From Ga0077555 sp041397775 (lineage in GTDB: Bacteria > Pseudomonadota > Alphaproteobacteria > Rhizobiales > Hyphomicrobiaceae): a DNA stretch of 64,000 nucleotides. Of this stretch, positions 1 to 9,014 are shown one piece after another (the first letter of the stretch is position 1; every line of letters begins with the position of its first letter). The stretch covers positions 124,001-188,000 of the forward strand of contig JAWKWB010000009.1 of the NCBI GenBank assembly GCA_041397775.1, read 5' to 3'. The notes below the pieces were generated by a model that was given only the letters and a program-made list of their open reading frames with translations, did no database searches and had not been told where the DNA came from. A program made the translations under genes and the position numbers.

Positions 1-155
1 GGATATCGAAGAGCGCGCGTTGCGATGCTAGCATGGGGTCACTCCAGCCCGATCGGCTTCCTGGGGTGCGACCCTTCTCGCAAGGCTCGCATCGGCTTCA
101 ATCCGGGGGCATCATGCCGGGCAAATCAACGCTTCACCAGGGGGAAACACACAGC

Positions 156-1817
156 ATGCGCGCACGTCAGGTCTTCATGGACGGGCTCGTCGCTCACGGC
201 GTCGAGCGGATCTTCGGCAATCCGGGAACGACGGAGAGCCCGCTGCTCGACAGCCTCGGTGCCTATCCGAGCATCCGCTACGTGACGGTGTTGCAGGAAT
301 CGATCGCGCTGTGTGCGGCCAGCTACTACGCGCAGGCGTCGGGCAAGGCCGGCGTCGTCTCCGTGCACGTGGCGCCGGGCCTGGGTAACGCCATCGGCAT
401 GCTCTACGGCGCGCTTCGCGCGGGCTCGCCCATGGTCGTGACGGCAGGCCAGCAGGATACGCGCATGCGCCTGGCCGATCCCGTGCTCGGGCACGATCTC
501 GTGGCGATGGCGGCCCCCGTCACCAAGTGGAGCGTGCAGGTCGAGCGCGGCGACGAAATGGGCGCCATCATGCGGCGCGCGTTCAAGGTGGCGCACGACG
601 GGACCCCTGGCCCGGTCTTCGTGTCGCTGCCGATCAACGTGATGGAGGAGGAGACGGAACTCGCGGCCACGCCGGCGGGGCCGCTCAGCCGGTCGCCGAA
701 GCCCGAGGCGGAGGGCATTACCGCTCTGGTGCGTGCGCTGGCGGGGGCGCAAGCGCCAGTCATCGTGTGCGGCGACGACGTCGCGCGCTCGGGCGCGAGC
801 GGCGAACTGGTGGCACTGGCCGAGGCGCTGGGTGCGTCCGTCTGGTTCGAGGGCCTCAGGATGCAGAACAGCTTCCCGACCGCCCATCCGAGTGCGCGCC
901 TCGGCCTGCCGCTGGATGCCCAGAGCATCCGCAAGGCGTTGCACGGGGCGGATTTCGTGCTGCTGGTCGGCGGCCCGTTCTTCGAGGACGTGTGGTATGC
1001 GCCGGGCGGCCCGTTCCCGCAGGGCGCCAAGGTCGCGCAGATCGAGGCATCGCCGTCGCGGCTCGCCTACAACCATCCGCTGGAGGTGGGCGTGCTGGGT
1101 GACGTTCGCGCGGCGCTTTCCGGGGTCGTCGCCGAGCTGGCGAAGGCGCCGGCCGACTATCATGCGGCGGCTGCCAAGCGGAACGCGGCCCTTCGGGAAT
1201 TGAAGGCCCGCGAAGTCGCCGGCCAGAAGGCGCGCGCGGAAAAGGCCTGGACGCGCGAGCCCGCCTCCATGCCCCGCGTCATGGCCGAGATCCGCAGCGT
1301 CCTGCCGAAGAACGCCATCGTCGTCGACGAGACCATCACGGCCAGCATCGACCTTGCCCGCAGCATCGACTTCGCAGGGCCTGGCGATTATTTCGGCGCG
1401 CGTGGTGGCGGTATCGGCCAGGGGCTGGCCGGCGCGCTGGGCGTGCAGGTTGCCGAGCCGAACCGTCCGGTCGTGTGCATCTCGGGCGACGGCTCGGCGA
1501 TGTACTCGATCCAGGCGCTTTGGACGGCGGCGCACGTCGGCCTGCCGATCGTGTTCGTGGTCCTCGCCAACCGCGAATATCGCGTGCTCAAGCACAACAT
1601 CGACGTCTATCGCATGCGCTTCGGCATCACCTCGCAGGAGCCCTATGCGCATATGGACCTGGGCGAGCCGCGTCTCGGCTTCGTAGAGATGGCGCAGGGC
1701 ATGGGCGTCGGCGGTACGCGGGTGACGAAGGCCGACGACATCGGCCCGGCCATCGCCGCGGCGCTCGCCACCGGGCGTCCGCACGTCGTCGAGGTCGCCG
1801 TCGAAGCGAAACGCTGA
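156..1817 (+). CDS. Thiamine-diphosphate enzyme, benzoylformate decarboxylase-like
   Basis: A 553-residue member of the acetolactate synthase / benzoylformate decarboxylase superfamily, which cleaves or joins C-C bonds next to a keto group using thiamine diphosphate. The N-terminal PYR domain has the cofactor-activating glutamate in VLQES (E48) and a histidine in VSVHVAPG (H71) placed like the active-site His70 of benzoylformate decarboxylase. The C-terminal PP domain has the GDGSAMYS diphosphate/metal motif followed by a downstream asparagine (LANREY). The start at 156 is preceded by an AGGGGG ribosome site; the frame is open further upstream but without family similarity. It is followed after 13 nt by an epimerase gene, so the two are probably co-transcribed. 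Substrate is unknown: a 2-keto acid decarboxylase is favoured over acetolactate synthase because of H71. Confidence 0.85.
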   Translation: MRARQVFMDGLVAHGVERIFGNPGTTESPLLDSLGAYPSIRYVTVLQESIALCAASYYAQASGKAGVVSVHVAPGLGNAIGMLYGALRAGSPMVVTAGQQDTRMRLADPVLGHDLVAMAAPVTKWSVQVERGDEMGAIMRRAFKVAHDGTPGPVFVSLPINVMEEETELAATPAGPLSRSPKPEAEGITALVRALAGAQAPVIVCGDDVARSGASGELVALAEALGASVWFEGLRMQNSFPTAHPSARLGLPLDAQSIRKALHGADFVLLVGGPFFEDVWYAPGGPFPQGAKVAQIEASPSRLAYNHPLEVGVLGDVRAALSGVVAELAKAPADYHAAAAKRNAALRELKAREVAGQKARAEKAWTREPASMPRVMAEIRSVLPKNAIVVDETITASIDLARSIDFAGPGDYFGARGGGIGQGLAGALGVQVAEPNRPVVCISGDGSAMYSIQALWTAAHVGLPIVFVVLANREYRVLKHNIDVYRMRFGITSQEPYAHMDLGEPRLGFVEMAQGMGVGGTRVTKADDIGPAIAAALATGRPHVVEVAVEAKR

Positions 1818-1830
1818 TCGGGAGGGAGCG

Positions 1831-2712
1831 ATGGGTTTCGAGAAGATCGCAGTCACAGGTGGTGCCGGCCTGCTCGGCAGCCATGTCATGCGGCGGCTGG
1901 CGGGCAAGGCGCAACTCACCAGCGTCGATATCAAGCCGCCGCATCCCGACAATGCGGGGCTCGGCGGGCATGTCACGGCCTCGATCACGGACTACGAGGC
2001 GATGAAGCGGGCGTTCGCCGGCCAGGATGCGGTCATTCATCTGGCGGCGATCCCCAACCCGCGCGAGGCGCCGGCGGCGGAGACGTTCAACAACAACGTG
2101 CAGGGCGCGTGGAGCGTGCTGCAGGCAGCCGAGGATGCAGGCGTGCGGCGCGTGGTGGTGGCGTCGAGCGACAGCGTCTTCGGGCTCTCCTACAATCCGC
2201 CGGACTGGCCGCCGCGCTACCTGCCGGTGGACGAGGCGCACCCGACACGGCCGACGGAGTTCTACTCGCTCTCCAAGAAGGTGACGGAAACGATCGCGGA
2301 GAGCTATGCGGCGCGCAAGAAGCTGGAGGTGATGGCGATCCGTCCGTGCCACATCATCTTTCCGCGCGGGTACCCCGAGATCGAGCAGCGCGGGGCGGAC
2401 GTACAGAACTATCACTTCTGGGCCTGGGTGGCGCCCGAGGATGTGGCGCAGGGGTTCGATCTGGCAGCCAACGTGTCCCGCTACGACGGCTTCGACGTGT
2501 TCGTCATTGCGGCGGCAGATGGCCTCAACACGCGGCCGACGCTGGAGATGGCGCGCGAGCGCTGGGGGAGCGTGCCCGAGGTGCGGCGGCCGGAGGTCTA
2601 TGCCCGCAATCACACCGCCTCGGTGCTCGACATCACGAAGGCGCAGGAAAAGCTCGGCTATGTGCCGCAGTTCGATCGCGCCGCGCTCCTTGCCCGCGCC
2701 AAGGGGGGCTGA
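1831..2712 (+). CDS. NAD-dependent epimerase/dehydratase (extended SDR)
   Basis: A 293-residue extended short-chain dehydrogenase. The Rossmann glycine motif GGAGLLGS lies at residues 9-16 and the catalytic YxxxK (YSLSK) is in the middle third, with an upstream SSSDSVFG segment holding the serine of the triad. Length fits nucleotide-sugar or uronate-type epimerases/dehydrogenases. A GGGAGGGA ribosome site precedes the start by a few bases. It lies 13 nt behind the TPP enzyme, suggesting that both act on one carbohydrate- or keto-acid-derived substrate; that link is inference. Confidence 0.85.
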   Translation: MGFEKIAVTGGAGLLGSHVMRRLAGKAQLTSVDIKPPHPDNAGLGGHVTASITDYEAMKRAFAGQDAVIHLAAIPNPREAPAAETFNNNVQGAWSVLQAAEDAGVRRVVVASSDSVFGLSYNPPDWPPRYLPVDEAHPTRPTEFYSLSKKVTETIAESYAARKKLEVMAIRPCHIIFPRGYPEIEQRGADVQNYHFWAWVAPEDVAQGFDLAANVSRYDGFDVFVIAAADGLNTRPTLEMARERWGSVPEVRRPEVYARNHTASVLDITKAQEKLGYVPQFDRAALLARAKGG

Positions 2713-2826
2713 GGGAAGCGCGGGCATCGTCGCGCCAGCGGCACGGCGTCCGGTTGCCCCGGCGGGCCGGCCGCACTATGAGTTGCGCGAATCGAAACGA
2801 CCCGGCGACCAGCGGAGCGCATTCCC

Positions 2827-4254
2827 GTGTTCGACATCAAGGCCATACGCGACAATCCGACTGCCTTCGACGAGGGCTTGAAGCGGCGTGGGCTCGCACC
2901 GCAATCGGCGGACATCCTGGCGCTCGACGAGAAGCGCCGCCTGCATGTGACCAAGCTGCAGGAGGCGCAGGCGCGCCGCAACGCCGCCTCCAAGGAGATC
3001 GGCAAGGCCAAGGCGCAGAAGGACGAGGCCACGGCTGCCGCGCTGATGGCGGAGGTTGGGAGCCTGAAGGAGTTCCTGGCCAGCGGCGAAGCCGAGGAGC
3101 GGCGGCTGACGGAGGAGATGGAGAAGGCGCTCGCCGTCATTCCCAACATTCCCCGCGACGACGTTCCGCTGGGCAGCGACGAGACCGGGAACAAAGAAGT
3201 GCGCCGCTGGAGCGAACCGACGAAGCTCGACTTCGCGCCCAAGCAGCATTTCGAACTGGGCGAAGCGCTGGGCATGATGGATTTCGAGACGGCGGCCAAG
3301 GTTTCGGGCGCGCGCTTCGTGTTCCTCAAAGGGCAGCTCGCCCGGCTCGAGCGCGCGCTGGCGCAGTTCATGCTCGACACGCACACGGCGGACGCGGCCG
3401 ACGGCATCGGCGGCTACACGGAGGTCAACCCTCCGCTGCTGGTGCGCGATGCGGCCGCCTACGGCACCGCGAACCTGCCGAAGTTCGCGGAGGATTTGTT
3501 TCAGACGAGTGGCGGCCAACTAACAGACGGCGAAATTTCATCATTTCTTGAGCACTACAACAAGAGTCGCGAGCAGTTCACAGGCCAGCGAGCGACCACT
3601 CGGGAACTCCAAACATTCAGAGAGTTAGTTGCGAGCGCTGGCCCGCGGTTCTGGCTCATCCCCACGGCTGAAGTTTCGCTGACGAACCTGGTGCGCGAGC
3701 AGATCCTGGACGAGGACGTGCTGCCGCTGCGCTTCACGGCCGGCACACCCTGCTTCCGCTCGGAGGCTGGATCGGCTGGCCGTGACGTGCGCGGCATGAT
3801 CCGCCAGCACCAGTTCACGAAGGTGGAGATGGTCTCGGTCACCACGCCCGAGACGTCGCTCGCCGAGCACGAGCGCATGACGCGGTGCGCGGAGACGATC
3901 CTGGAAAAGCTGGGCCTGCCCTATCGCACCATGCTGCTGTGCACGGGCGACATGGGCTTCGCCAGCCAGAAGACTTACGACATCGAGGTGTGGCTGCCCG
4001 GCCAGGATGCCTACCGCGAGATCTCGTCGTGCTCGGTGTGCGGCGACTTCCAGGCGCGGCGCATGTCCGCCCGGTTCCGCAAGAAGGGGTCGAAGGACGT
4101 CCAGTATGTCCATACCCTCAACGGCTCGGGCCTTGCCGTCGGGCGCACGCTGATCGCCGTCATGGAGAACTATCAGCAGGCCGACGGCTCGATCGTCATC
4201 CCCGAGGTGCTGCGCCCCTACATGGGCGGCAAGGACCGCATCGCGAAGGCCTGA
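2827..4254 (+). CDS. serS: Seryl-tRNA synthetase with an unusual internal insertion
   Basis: Class II aminoacyl-tRNA synthetase charging tRNA-Ser, cytoplasmic and normally essential. The N-terminal coiled-coil arm (about residues 1-105) starts MFDIKAIRDNP; the catalytic core has LIPTAEVSLTN, the motif 2 region TPCFRSEAGSAGRDVRG and the C-terminal motif 3 GSGLAVGRTLIAVMENYQ. At 475 residues it is about 45 longer than typical bacterial SerRS. The extra residues form one block, from about SGGQLTDG to SAGPRF, between KFAEDLFQT and WLIPTAEV, where other SerRS have only a few to about 15 residues. The encoding DNA is clearly AT-richer than its surroundings. All motifs after the block stay in frame, so the enzyme is probably functional. 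Confidence 0.96.
   Translation: MFDIKAIRDNPTAFDEGLKRRGLAPQSADILALDEKRRLHVTKLQEAQARRNAASKEIGKAKAQKDEATAAALMAEVGSLKEFLASGEAEERRLTEEMEKALAVIPNIPRDDVPLGSDETGNKEVRRWSEPTKLDFAPKQHFELGEALGMMDFETAAKVSGARFVFLKGQLARLERALAQFMLDTHTADAADGIGGYTEVNPPLLVRDAAAYGTANLPKFAEDLFQTSGGQLTDGEISSFLEHYNKSREQFTGQRATTRELQTFRELVASAGPRFWLIPTAEVSLTNLVREQILDEDVLPLRFTAGTPCFRSEAGSAGRDVRGMIRQHQFTKVEMVSVTTPETSLAEHERMTRCAETILEKLGLPYRTMLLCTGDMGFASQKTYDIEVWLPGQDAYREISSCSVCGDFQARRMSARFRKKGSKDVQYVHTLNGSGLAVGRTLIAVMENYQQADGSIVIPEVLRPYMGGKDRIAKA
3517..3631. repeat. In-frame AT-rich insertion in serS bounded by inverted repeats
   Basis: The segment coding for the extra SerRS residues is bounded by CAACTAAC (3517-3524) and its exact reverse complement GTTAGTTG (3624-3631). 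By hand count 53 of 110 bases in 3521-3630 are G or C (48%), against 75 of 110 (68%) in 3661-3770. This looks like a MITE-like or palindromic-element insertion that kept the frame. No clear target-site duplication was found, and an 8-bp inverted repeat can arise by chance. Confidence 0.45.
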
Positions 4255-4350
4255 GGCTGCCGTCCGTCGCGTGTGCCTCGTTGTCGCCGCATGCCGCCTT
4301 ATGGTCGACTGGACCAAAATGGATGGCCTGACGGCAGGGGAGGGCGCAAC

Positions 4351-5325
4351 GTGAGGGCTGCAATTTGTGAGGCTTATGGCGGCCCCGAGGTGGTGTCGGT
4401 GCGCGAGGTACCCGCCCTCCAGCCGAAGCCCGGCGAAATCCTGATCCGCACCCGAGCCGCCACGGTGACGTCCGGCGATGCGCGCGTGCGCGGGGCGAAC
4501 TTCCCGCCCGGCATGGCGTTGCCGGTGCGGCTGTTTCTGGGGATCAGACGGCCTCGCAAGCCGATCCTGGGGACGGAGCTGGCTGGCACGGTCGCAGCGG
4601 TCGGTAGAGGCGTGAGCAAGTTCCAGGTCGGCGATGCCGTATTTGCGTTTTCCGGAGGCAACTTTGGCTGTCATGCGGAACTCAAGACGATGCCGGAAGG
4701 CGGCGCGGTCTGCCCTCTGCCGCGGGGCGCGTCGTTCGAGGAGGCCGCCGCGTTGTCATTCGCCGGTACGACCGCGCTCTACTTTCTGCGCGATCTCGGC
4801 ACGGTGAAGCCGGGCGAGCGCGTGCTCGTCAACGGCGCGTCGGGCGCTGTCGGCATGGCGGCGGTGCAGATCGCCCGGCATCTGGGCGCGCACGTGACCG
4901 GGGTCTGCTCCGCAGCCAATATCGAGGCGGTTCGCGCGCTTGGCGCGCAAGACGTGATCGACTATGCGACAACGGATTTCGCCGCATCAGGGGAGCGTTG
5001 GGATGCGATCCTGGACGCAGTCGGCAACGCCCCATTCACGCGGAGCAAGCAGGCGCTTGCCCAGGGTGGCCGGCTGCTGGCCGTGGTAGCGGGGCTCGGC
5101 GACATGCTCAAAGCCCCGGTGCAGTCGCTGAGCGGGAGCAGTAAGGCGCTCGTCGGTGTCGCCCCGGAGCGGGCCGAAGACCTGGCCACGCTGAAATCTC
5201 TTTATGAAGCAGGTGTTTACAAACCCGTGATCGACAGCCGCTATCCGCTCGCGGACGTGGCGAAGGCACATGCGCACGTGGATACCGGCCGAAAGACGGG
5301 CAGCGTCCTCGTGATATTCGACTGA
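4351..5325 (+). CDS. NAD(P)-dependent alcohol dehydrogenase / quinone oxidoreductase family
   Basis: A 324-residue zinc-independent medium-chain dehydrogenase/reductase. The GroES-like N-terminal domain contains the family features ILIRTRAATVTSGDARVRG and ILGTELAGTVAAVG; the Rossmann domain has NGASGAVGMAAVQIA. The cysteine ligands of the structural zinc are absent, as in quinone oxidoreductase-like members. The GTG start at 4351 is chosen because AGGGGAGGG precedes it by about six bases and similarity begins there; the open frame extends to 4273. It follows serS by about 100 nt and ends close to the convergent acyl-CoA dehydrogenase gene. The substrate cannot be named. Confidence 0.85.
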   Translation: MRAAICEAYGGPEVVSVREVPALQPKPGEILIRTRAATVTSGDARVRGANFPPGMALPVRLFLGIRRPRKPILGTELAGTVAAVGRGVSKFQVGDAVFAFSGGNFGCHAELKTMPEGGAVCPLPRGASFEEAAALSFAGTTALYFLRDLGTVKPGERVLVNGASGAVGMAAVQIARHLGAHVTGVCSAANIEAVRALGAQDVIDYATTDFAASGERWDAILDAVGNAPFTRSKQALAQGGRLLAVVAGLGDMLKAPVQSLSGSSKALVGVAPERAEDLATLKSLYEAGVYKPVIDSRYPLADVAKAHAHVDTGRKTGSVLVIFD

Positions 5326-5342
5326 CGATACCGCCTTGTCGC

Positions 5343-6491
5343 CTACCGCCCGCGGCTGGCGCCGCGCTGGCGGGCGATGATCATCTTCATGATCTGGGCG
5401 GTGCCGTCGCCGATCTCGAGGCCCATCACGTCGCGCAAGCGCTGCTGGTGGGGGAGATCCAGCGAATAGCCGTAGTGACCGTGCGTCAGCAGACACTGGT
5501 GGATCACGTCGACGGCGGTCTTCGGCCCCAGCCACTTGCACATGGCGGCTTCCGAGGTGTGGGGCAGGCCCGCATCCTTGAGGCGCAGCGTGTGGTAGCA
5601 GAGCTGGCGCGTTGCGGCGAGCATGGTCTCGGCTTCGGCCAGCGGGAACGTCACGCCCTGGTTGACCGAGATGGGTGCGCCGAACGCCTGGCGCTCGTTG
5701 ATGTAGGCCCACGTCTCGTCGAGCGAGGCCTGGGCTGCGCCGATCACCTGCAGGCCGATCAGCGCGCGGCTGAAGTCGAAGCCCTGCATGACCTGCACGA
5801 AGCCCATGCCTTCCTCGGCGAGGCGGTACTCCTCGGGCACCACCACGTCGTCGAAGAAGATCGAGCAGCGACCGACGGCGGTGGTGCCGATGTCCTTGTA
5901 GCGCTGCATCGTGATACCCGGCGTGTCGCGGGGCACGAAGAATGCCGTGACGCCACGCGCCTTCGCCTCGACCGGCCCCGTGCGCGCGAAGACGACGAGG
6001 GCATCGGCCTGGTCGGCCATGCTGATCGAGGATTTCTCGCCCTTCAGGATGTAGCGGTTGCCGTCGTGGCGGGCCGACAGGACGAGATTGGCGGCGTCCG
6101 AGCCGCCACGCGGCTCGGTAAGGCCGAGGGCGAACACGCTCCTGCCCGAGACGAGGCGGGGAAGCCACTCCCGCGCGATGGCCGGCGCGGCATGGCTGGC
6201 GACGATCTTGGCGTTGAGAGATCCCAGGATCTGCAGATAGGCGACATTGGGGTCGGCGTAGCCGATCGCCTCGGCGATGAGGCCGCTCGCCATGCTGGGC
6301 AGGCCGTAGCCGCCATATTCCTCGGGGATTTCCGGGGCAATGAGGCCAAGCTCGCCGATGTCGCGGATGAGGTCGCGCTCGACGTGGCCCAAAGCCTCGC
6401 GCTTCATGTAGCCGGGGGCGATGCGCTCGGATGCGAAGCGCCGCGCGGTCTCCTGGATCGAGCGCAGTTCGTCGGTGAGGGTGGGGTCCAT
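5343..6491 (-). CDS. Acyl-CoA dehydrogenase with aspartate at the usual catalytic-base position
   Basis: A 382-residue FAD-dependent acyl-CoA dehydrogenase forming alpha,beta-unsaturated acyl-CoAs and passing electrons to ETF. Visible parts are an N-terminal helical domain with PEEYGGYGLP, the flavin/substrate signature LTEPRGGSDAANL in the middle beta domain, and a C-terminal helical domain with RQAFGAPIS. The segment that usually reads YEGT(x)EI, with the catalytic glutamate, reads GDGTAQI here, giving Asp at residue 362. The ATG at 6491 has a GGAG site six bases upstream; an in-frame ATG at 6509 is less likely. The gene is single and convergent with the MDR gene. Confidence 0.88.
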   Translation of the reverse strand: MDPTLTDELRSIQETARRFASERIAPGYMKREALGHVERDLIRDIGELGLIAPEIPEEYGGYGLPSMASGLIAEAIGYADPNVAYLQILGSLNAKIVASHAAPAIAREWLPRLVSGRSVFALGLTEPRGGSDAANLVLSARHDGNRYILKGEKSSISMADQADALVVFARTGPVEAKARGVTAFFVPRDTPGITMQRYKDIGTTAVGRCSIFFDDVVVPEEYRLAEEGMGFVQVMQGFDFSRALIGLQVIGAAQASLDETWAYINERQAFGAPISVNQGVTFPLAEAETMLAATRQLCYHTLRLKDAGLPHTSEAAMCKWLGPKTAVDVIHQCLLTHGHYGYSLDLPHQQRLRDVMGLEIGDGTAQIMKMIIARQRGASRGR

Positions 6492-6718
6492 GGTGCGCTC
6501 CGAAGGCATCGGTGTGTCGCCGGACACATTAGCGTGATCCGGTGCGATATTCGAGACGTGTGCTGCCCAGCCCGGCCGAAAAGCATGTCCTGACGGCGCG
6601 CGCGTCGAAAAGCGGCCTTGCGCAGGGGGCGATGGAGCGGGATTGATCGGTGTCAAACGAGCGGGCAGTCTAATGCTGTGTGGTCCGCCCGAGCCGGAAA
6701 CAAGGAGCATCGCATCCA

Positions 6719-7882
6719 ATGACGAAGGCACGTTTGCGCTTGCTGGGTGCTGCGGGCGTACTGGCGCTCGTGATCGGAGGTGGTGTCCTCGCGTGGCGCA
6801 ATGTTCCCGTGAAGCTGGCCGTTGCGCGACCTGCCGCACACACGACCGTCCGGGTGTTCGGCCTGGGCACGGTGGAGGCACGGGTGCTCTCCAAGGTCGG
6901 GTTCGAGACCGGTGCAGCCCTCGTGGAGGTGCTGGCGGACCATGGCGACCGGGTCGGCAAGGGGACCGTGCTGGCGCGCCTGCATGCCACGCAGCAGGAG
7001 GCGAAAGTCGCCCGCGCCAAGGCGGCGGTGATGGGCGGGGAGGTCGCCATCAAGCGCGCGGAAGCGCAGATTGCGAAGGCCGAGGCGGTTCTGGCCCAGA
7101 AGCAGGAGGCGAACCGCCGCAAGCAGAGCCTGGCGAGCACCCGCGTCGTTTCGGAACAGAGCGCCGAGGAAGCGTTGCGCGACGAGGCCGTCGCCAAGGC
7201 AGACTTGACGGTCGCCCGCGCCGAGGTCGAGGTGGCCCGGGCGCAGCTGGCCGACGCCCGCGCGGCGCTGGCGTTCGAGACGACGCAACTCGCGCATCAT
7301 GTCCTGCGCGCGCCCTACGACGCGCTCGTCGTGCAGCGGCACGTGGAGCCGGGCACGGTCGTCAAGGCCGGCGATCCCATCTTCACGCTCATCGCGCCCG
7401 AGACGGTGTGGGGGCTGGCGCATGTCGACGAAGCCCGCGCCGGGGCCATCGTCGTGGGCCAGCCGGTGGAGGTGCGGCTGCGCTCGCTCCCCGACCAGAC
7501 CTTCAAGGCACGTGTCTCCCGCATCGGCATCGAGAGCGATCGCGTGACCGAGGAACGGCGCGTGTGGGTGAAGTGCGAGGCGTGTCCGCCGCGGTTCTTC
7601 CTGGGCGAACAGGCCGAGATCCTGATCGAGGTGGCCCGTCTCGAGAATGCGCTGCTCGTTCCCGAGAGCAGCGTGCGCAGCTACGACGGCCGCTCGGCGC
7701 TGGTCTGGACGATCGAGAACGGGCGGTTGGCGGAGCGGCGGGTTTCGATCGGGCATCGCACGGAAACCTCGCTCCTGGAGGTGACGGGCGGGCTTCCCGA
7801 CGGCGCCCGTATCGCGCTTGACGTGCCGGCATCGGCGCAGATCGGGCGTTCCGTGCGTGCGCGCGAGGAGCCCGGCCGATGA
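6719..7882 (+). CDS. HlyD-family periplasmic adaptor subunit
   Basis: A 387-residue membrane-fusion/adaptor protein of the HlyD/MacA/DevB type. An N-terminal anchor (LRLLGAAGVLALVIGGGVLAW) is followed by a biotinyl-lipoyl half (FETGAALVEVLADHGDRVGKGTVLARL), a long alanine-rich coiled-coil hairpin around residues 95-185, the returning lipoyl half (LRAPYDALVVQRHVEPGTVVKAG) and a beta-barrel/membrane-proximal region. The start at 6719 follows AAGGAG, and signal-anchor similarity begins there. Its stop overlaps the permease start by four bases (ATGA), so adaptor, permease and ATPase form one operon, probably an export or lipid/peptide translocation system. Confidence 0.9.
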   Translation: MTKARLRLLGAAGVLALVIGGGVLAWRNVPVKLAVARPAAHTTVRVFGLGTVEARVLSKVGFETGAALVEVLADHGDRVGKGTVLARLHATQQEAKVARAKAAVMGGEVAIKRAEAQIAKAEAVLAQKQEANRRKQSLASTRVVSEQSAEEALRDEAVAKADLTVARAEVEVARAQLADARAALAFETTQLAHHVLRAPYDALVVQRHVEPGTVVKAGDPIFTLIAPETVWGLAHVDEARAGAIVVGQPVEVRLRSLPDQTFKARVSRIGIESDRVTEERRVWVKCEACPPRFFLGEQAEILIEVARLENALLVPESSVRSYDGRSALVWTIENGRLAERRVSIGHRTETSLLEVTGGLPDGARIALDVPASAQIGRSVRAREEPGR

Positions 7883-9012
7883 ATCTCGCCTGGCGCGACG
7901 TTCGCCACAACCTGTTCCGGTTCCTGCTGACGTGCGTCGGGCTCAGCCTGCTGCTGGGCGTGGTGCTGTCGATGATCGGCATCTATCGCGGCATCGTGGT
8001 CGATGCGCTCGCCATCGCGCGCGCGCACGGCGTCGACCTGTGGGTGGTGGAGGCGGGCACGCGCGGGCCGTTCGCGGAGGCCTCCCGTATCCCCGGCGAC
8101 GTTCGCGAGGCGATCGCGCGACTGGCGGGCGTCACCGATGCCGGCTCGGTCACGTACCAGACGGCGGAAGGGGACTATCGCGGGCAGAAGTTGCGTCTCT
8201 ACGTCATCGGCTTCGAGCCGGGGCGCCCCGGCGCGCCGTCGCAAATCGTGGCGGGCCGCACGATCGGCCGGAGCCACTACGAAGTCGTCGCCGACGAACG
8301 TTCGCGGCTGGTGCTGGGGGACCGGATCAAACTCGGCCGCAGCACGTTCACCGTCGTGGGCCTCACGCGGGGGCAGGTGGCGTCGGGCGGCGATCCGACG
8401 GTTTTCATGACCCTCCTGGACGCGCAGAAACTGCAATTCGACCTGGCGCCGCCGGCCGCCCGCGTGCAAGCGGCGCGCGGTGGCGAGGCGACCGGGCGCG
8501 ACACCGTCAACGCCGTCATCGCGCGCTTGTCGCCGAGTGCGTCGCCGGACGCCGTGGCGGATAGCGCGCGGCGCTGGAAGCATCTTTCGGCGATCACGCA
8601 GGCCGAGCAGGAGACGATCCTGACGCGCTCCGTGGTGAACCGGGCACGCCAGCAAATCGGCATGTTCACCGTCATTCTCCTGACGGTCACGGCCGTGGTC
8701 ATCTCGCTCATCATCTACACGATGACCATGGAGAAGCTGAAACAGATCGCGACGCTCAAGCTCATCGGCGCGCCGGACAGCGTGATCGTCGGCATGATCG
8801 TGCAACAGGCCCTGGCGCTGGGGTTGATCGGGTTCGGCGTCGGCGCGATGCTGGTCGCGGCGATCAAGGACTTCTTTCCCCGCCGCGTCGTGCTGGAACT
8901 CGACAACATCGCGATACTCGGGCTCGTGGTCGTGGGGGTGTGTCTGTTCGCCAGCACGCTCGGGGTCCGCGCGGCGCTCAAGGTCGACCCGGCGACGGCA
9001 CTGGGAGGCTGA
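7879..9012 (+). CDS. ABC transporter permease, FtsX/MacB/DevC type
   Basis: A 377-residue type VII ABC permease. One transmembrane helix near residues 10-35 is followed by a large periplasmic domain and three helices in the last third (around MFTVILLTVTAVVISLIIY, IVQQALALGLIGFGVGAMLV and IAILGLVVVGVCLF), ending APVLKV-like with VDPATALGG, as in MacB/LolC/DevC proteins. This class drives extracytoplasmic mechanical work or export with an HlyD adaptor, which is encoded immediately upstream with a 4-nt overlap; the ATPase follows after two bases. Confidence 0.9.
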   Translation: MNLAWRDVRHNLFRFLLTCVGLSLLLGVVLSMIGIYRGIVVDALAIARAHGVDLWVVEAGTRGPFAEASRIPGDVREAIARLAGVTDAGSVTYQTAEGDYRGQKLRLYVIGFEPGRPGAPSQIVAGRTIGRSHYEVVADERSRLVLGDRIKLGRSTFTVVGLTRGQVASGGDPTVFMTLLDAQKLQFDLAPPAARVQAARGGEATGRDTVNAVIARLSPSASPDAVADSARRWKHLSAITQAEQETILTRSVVNRARQQIGMFTVILLTVTAVVISLIIYTMTMEKLKQIATLKLIGAPDSVIVGMIVQQALALGLIGFGVGAMLVAAIKDFFPRRVVLELDNIAILGLVVVGVCLFASTLGVRAALKVDPATALGG

Positions 9013-9014
9013 CG

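Noticed and set aside
2..31. A possible 3' end of an upstream plus-strand gene (DIEERALRC, then stop).
   Set aside because: Only nine codons are visible, which is too little to distinguish a real tail from chance.
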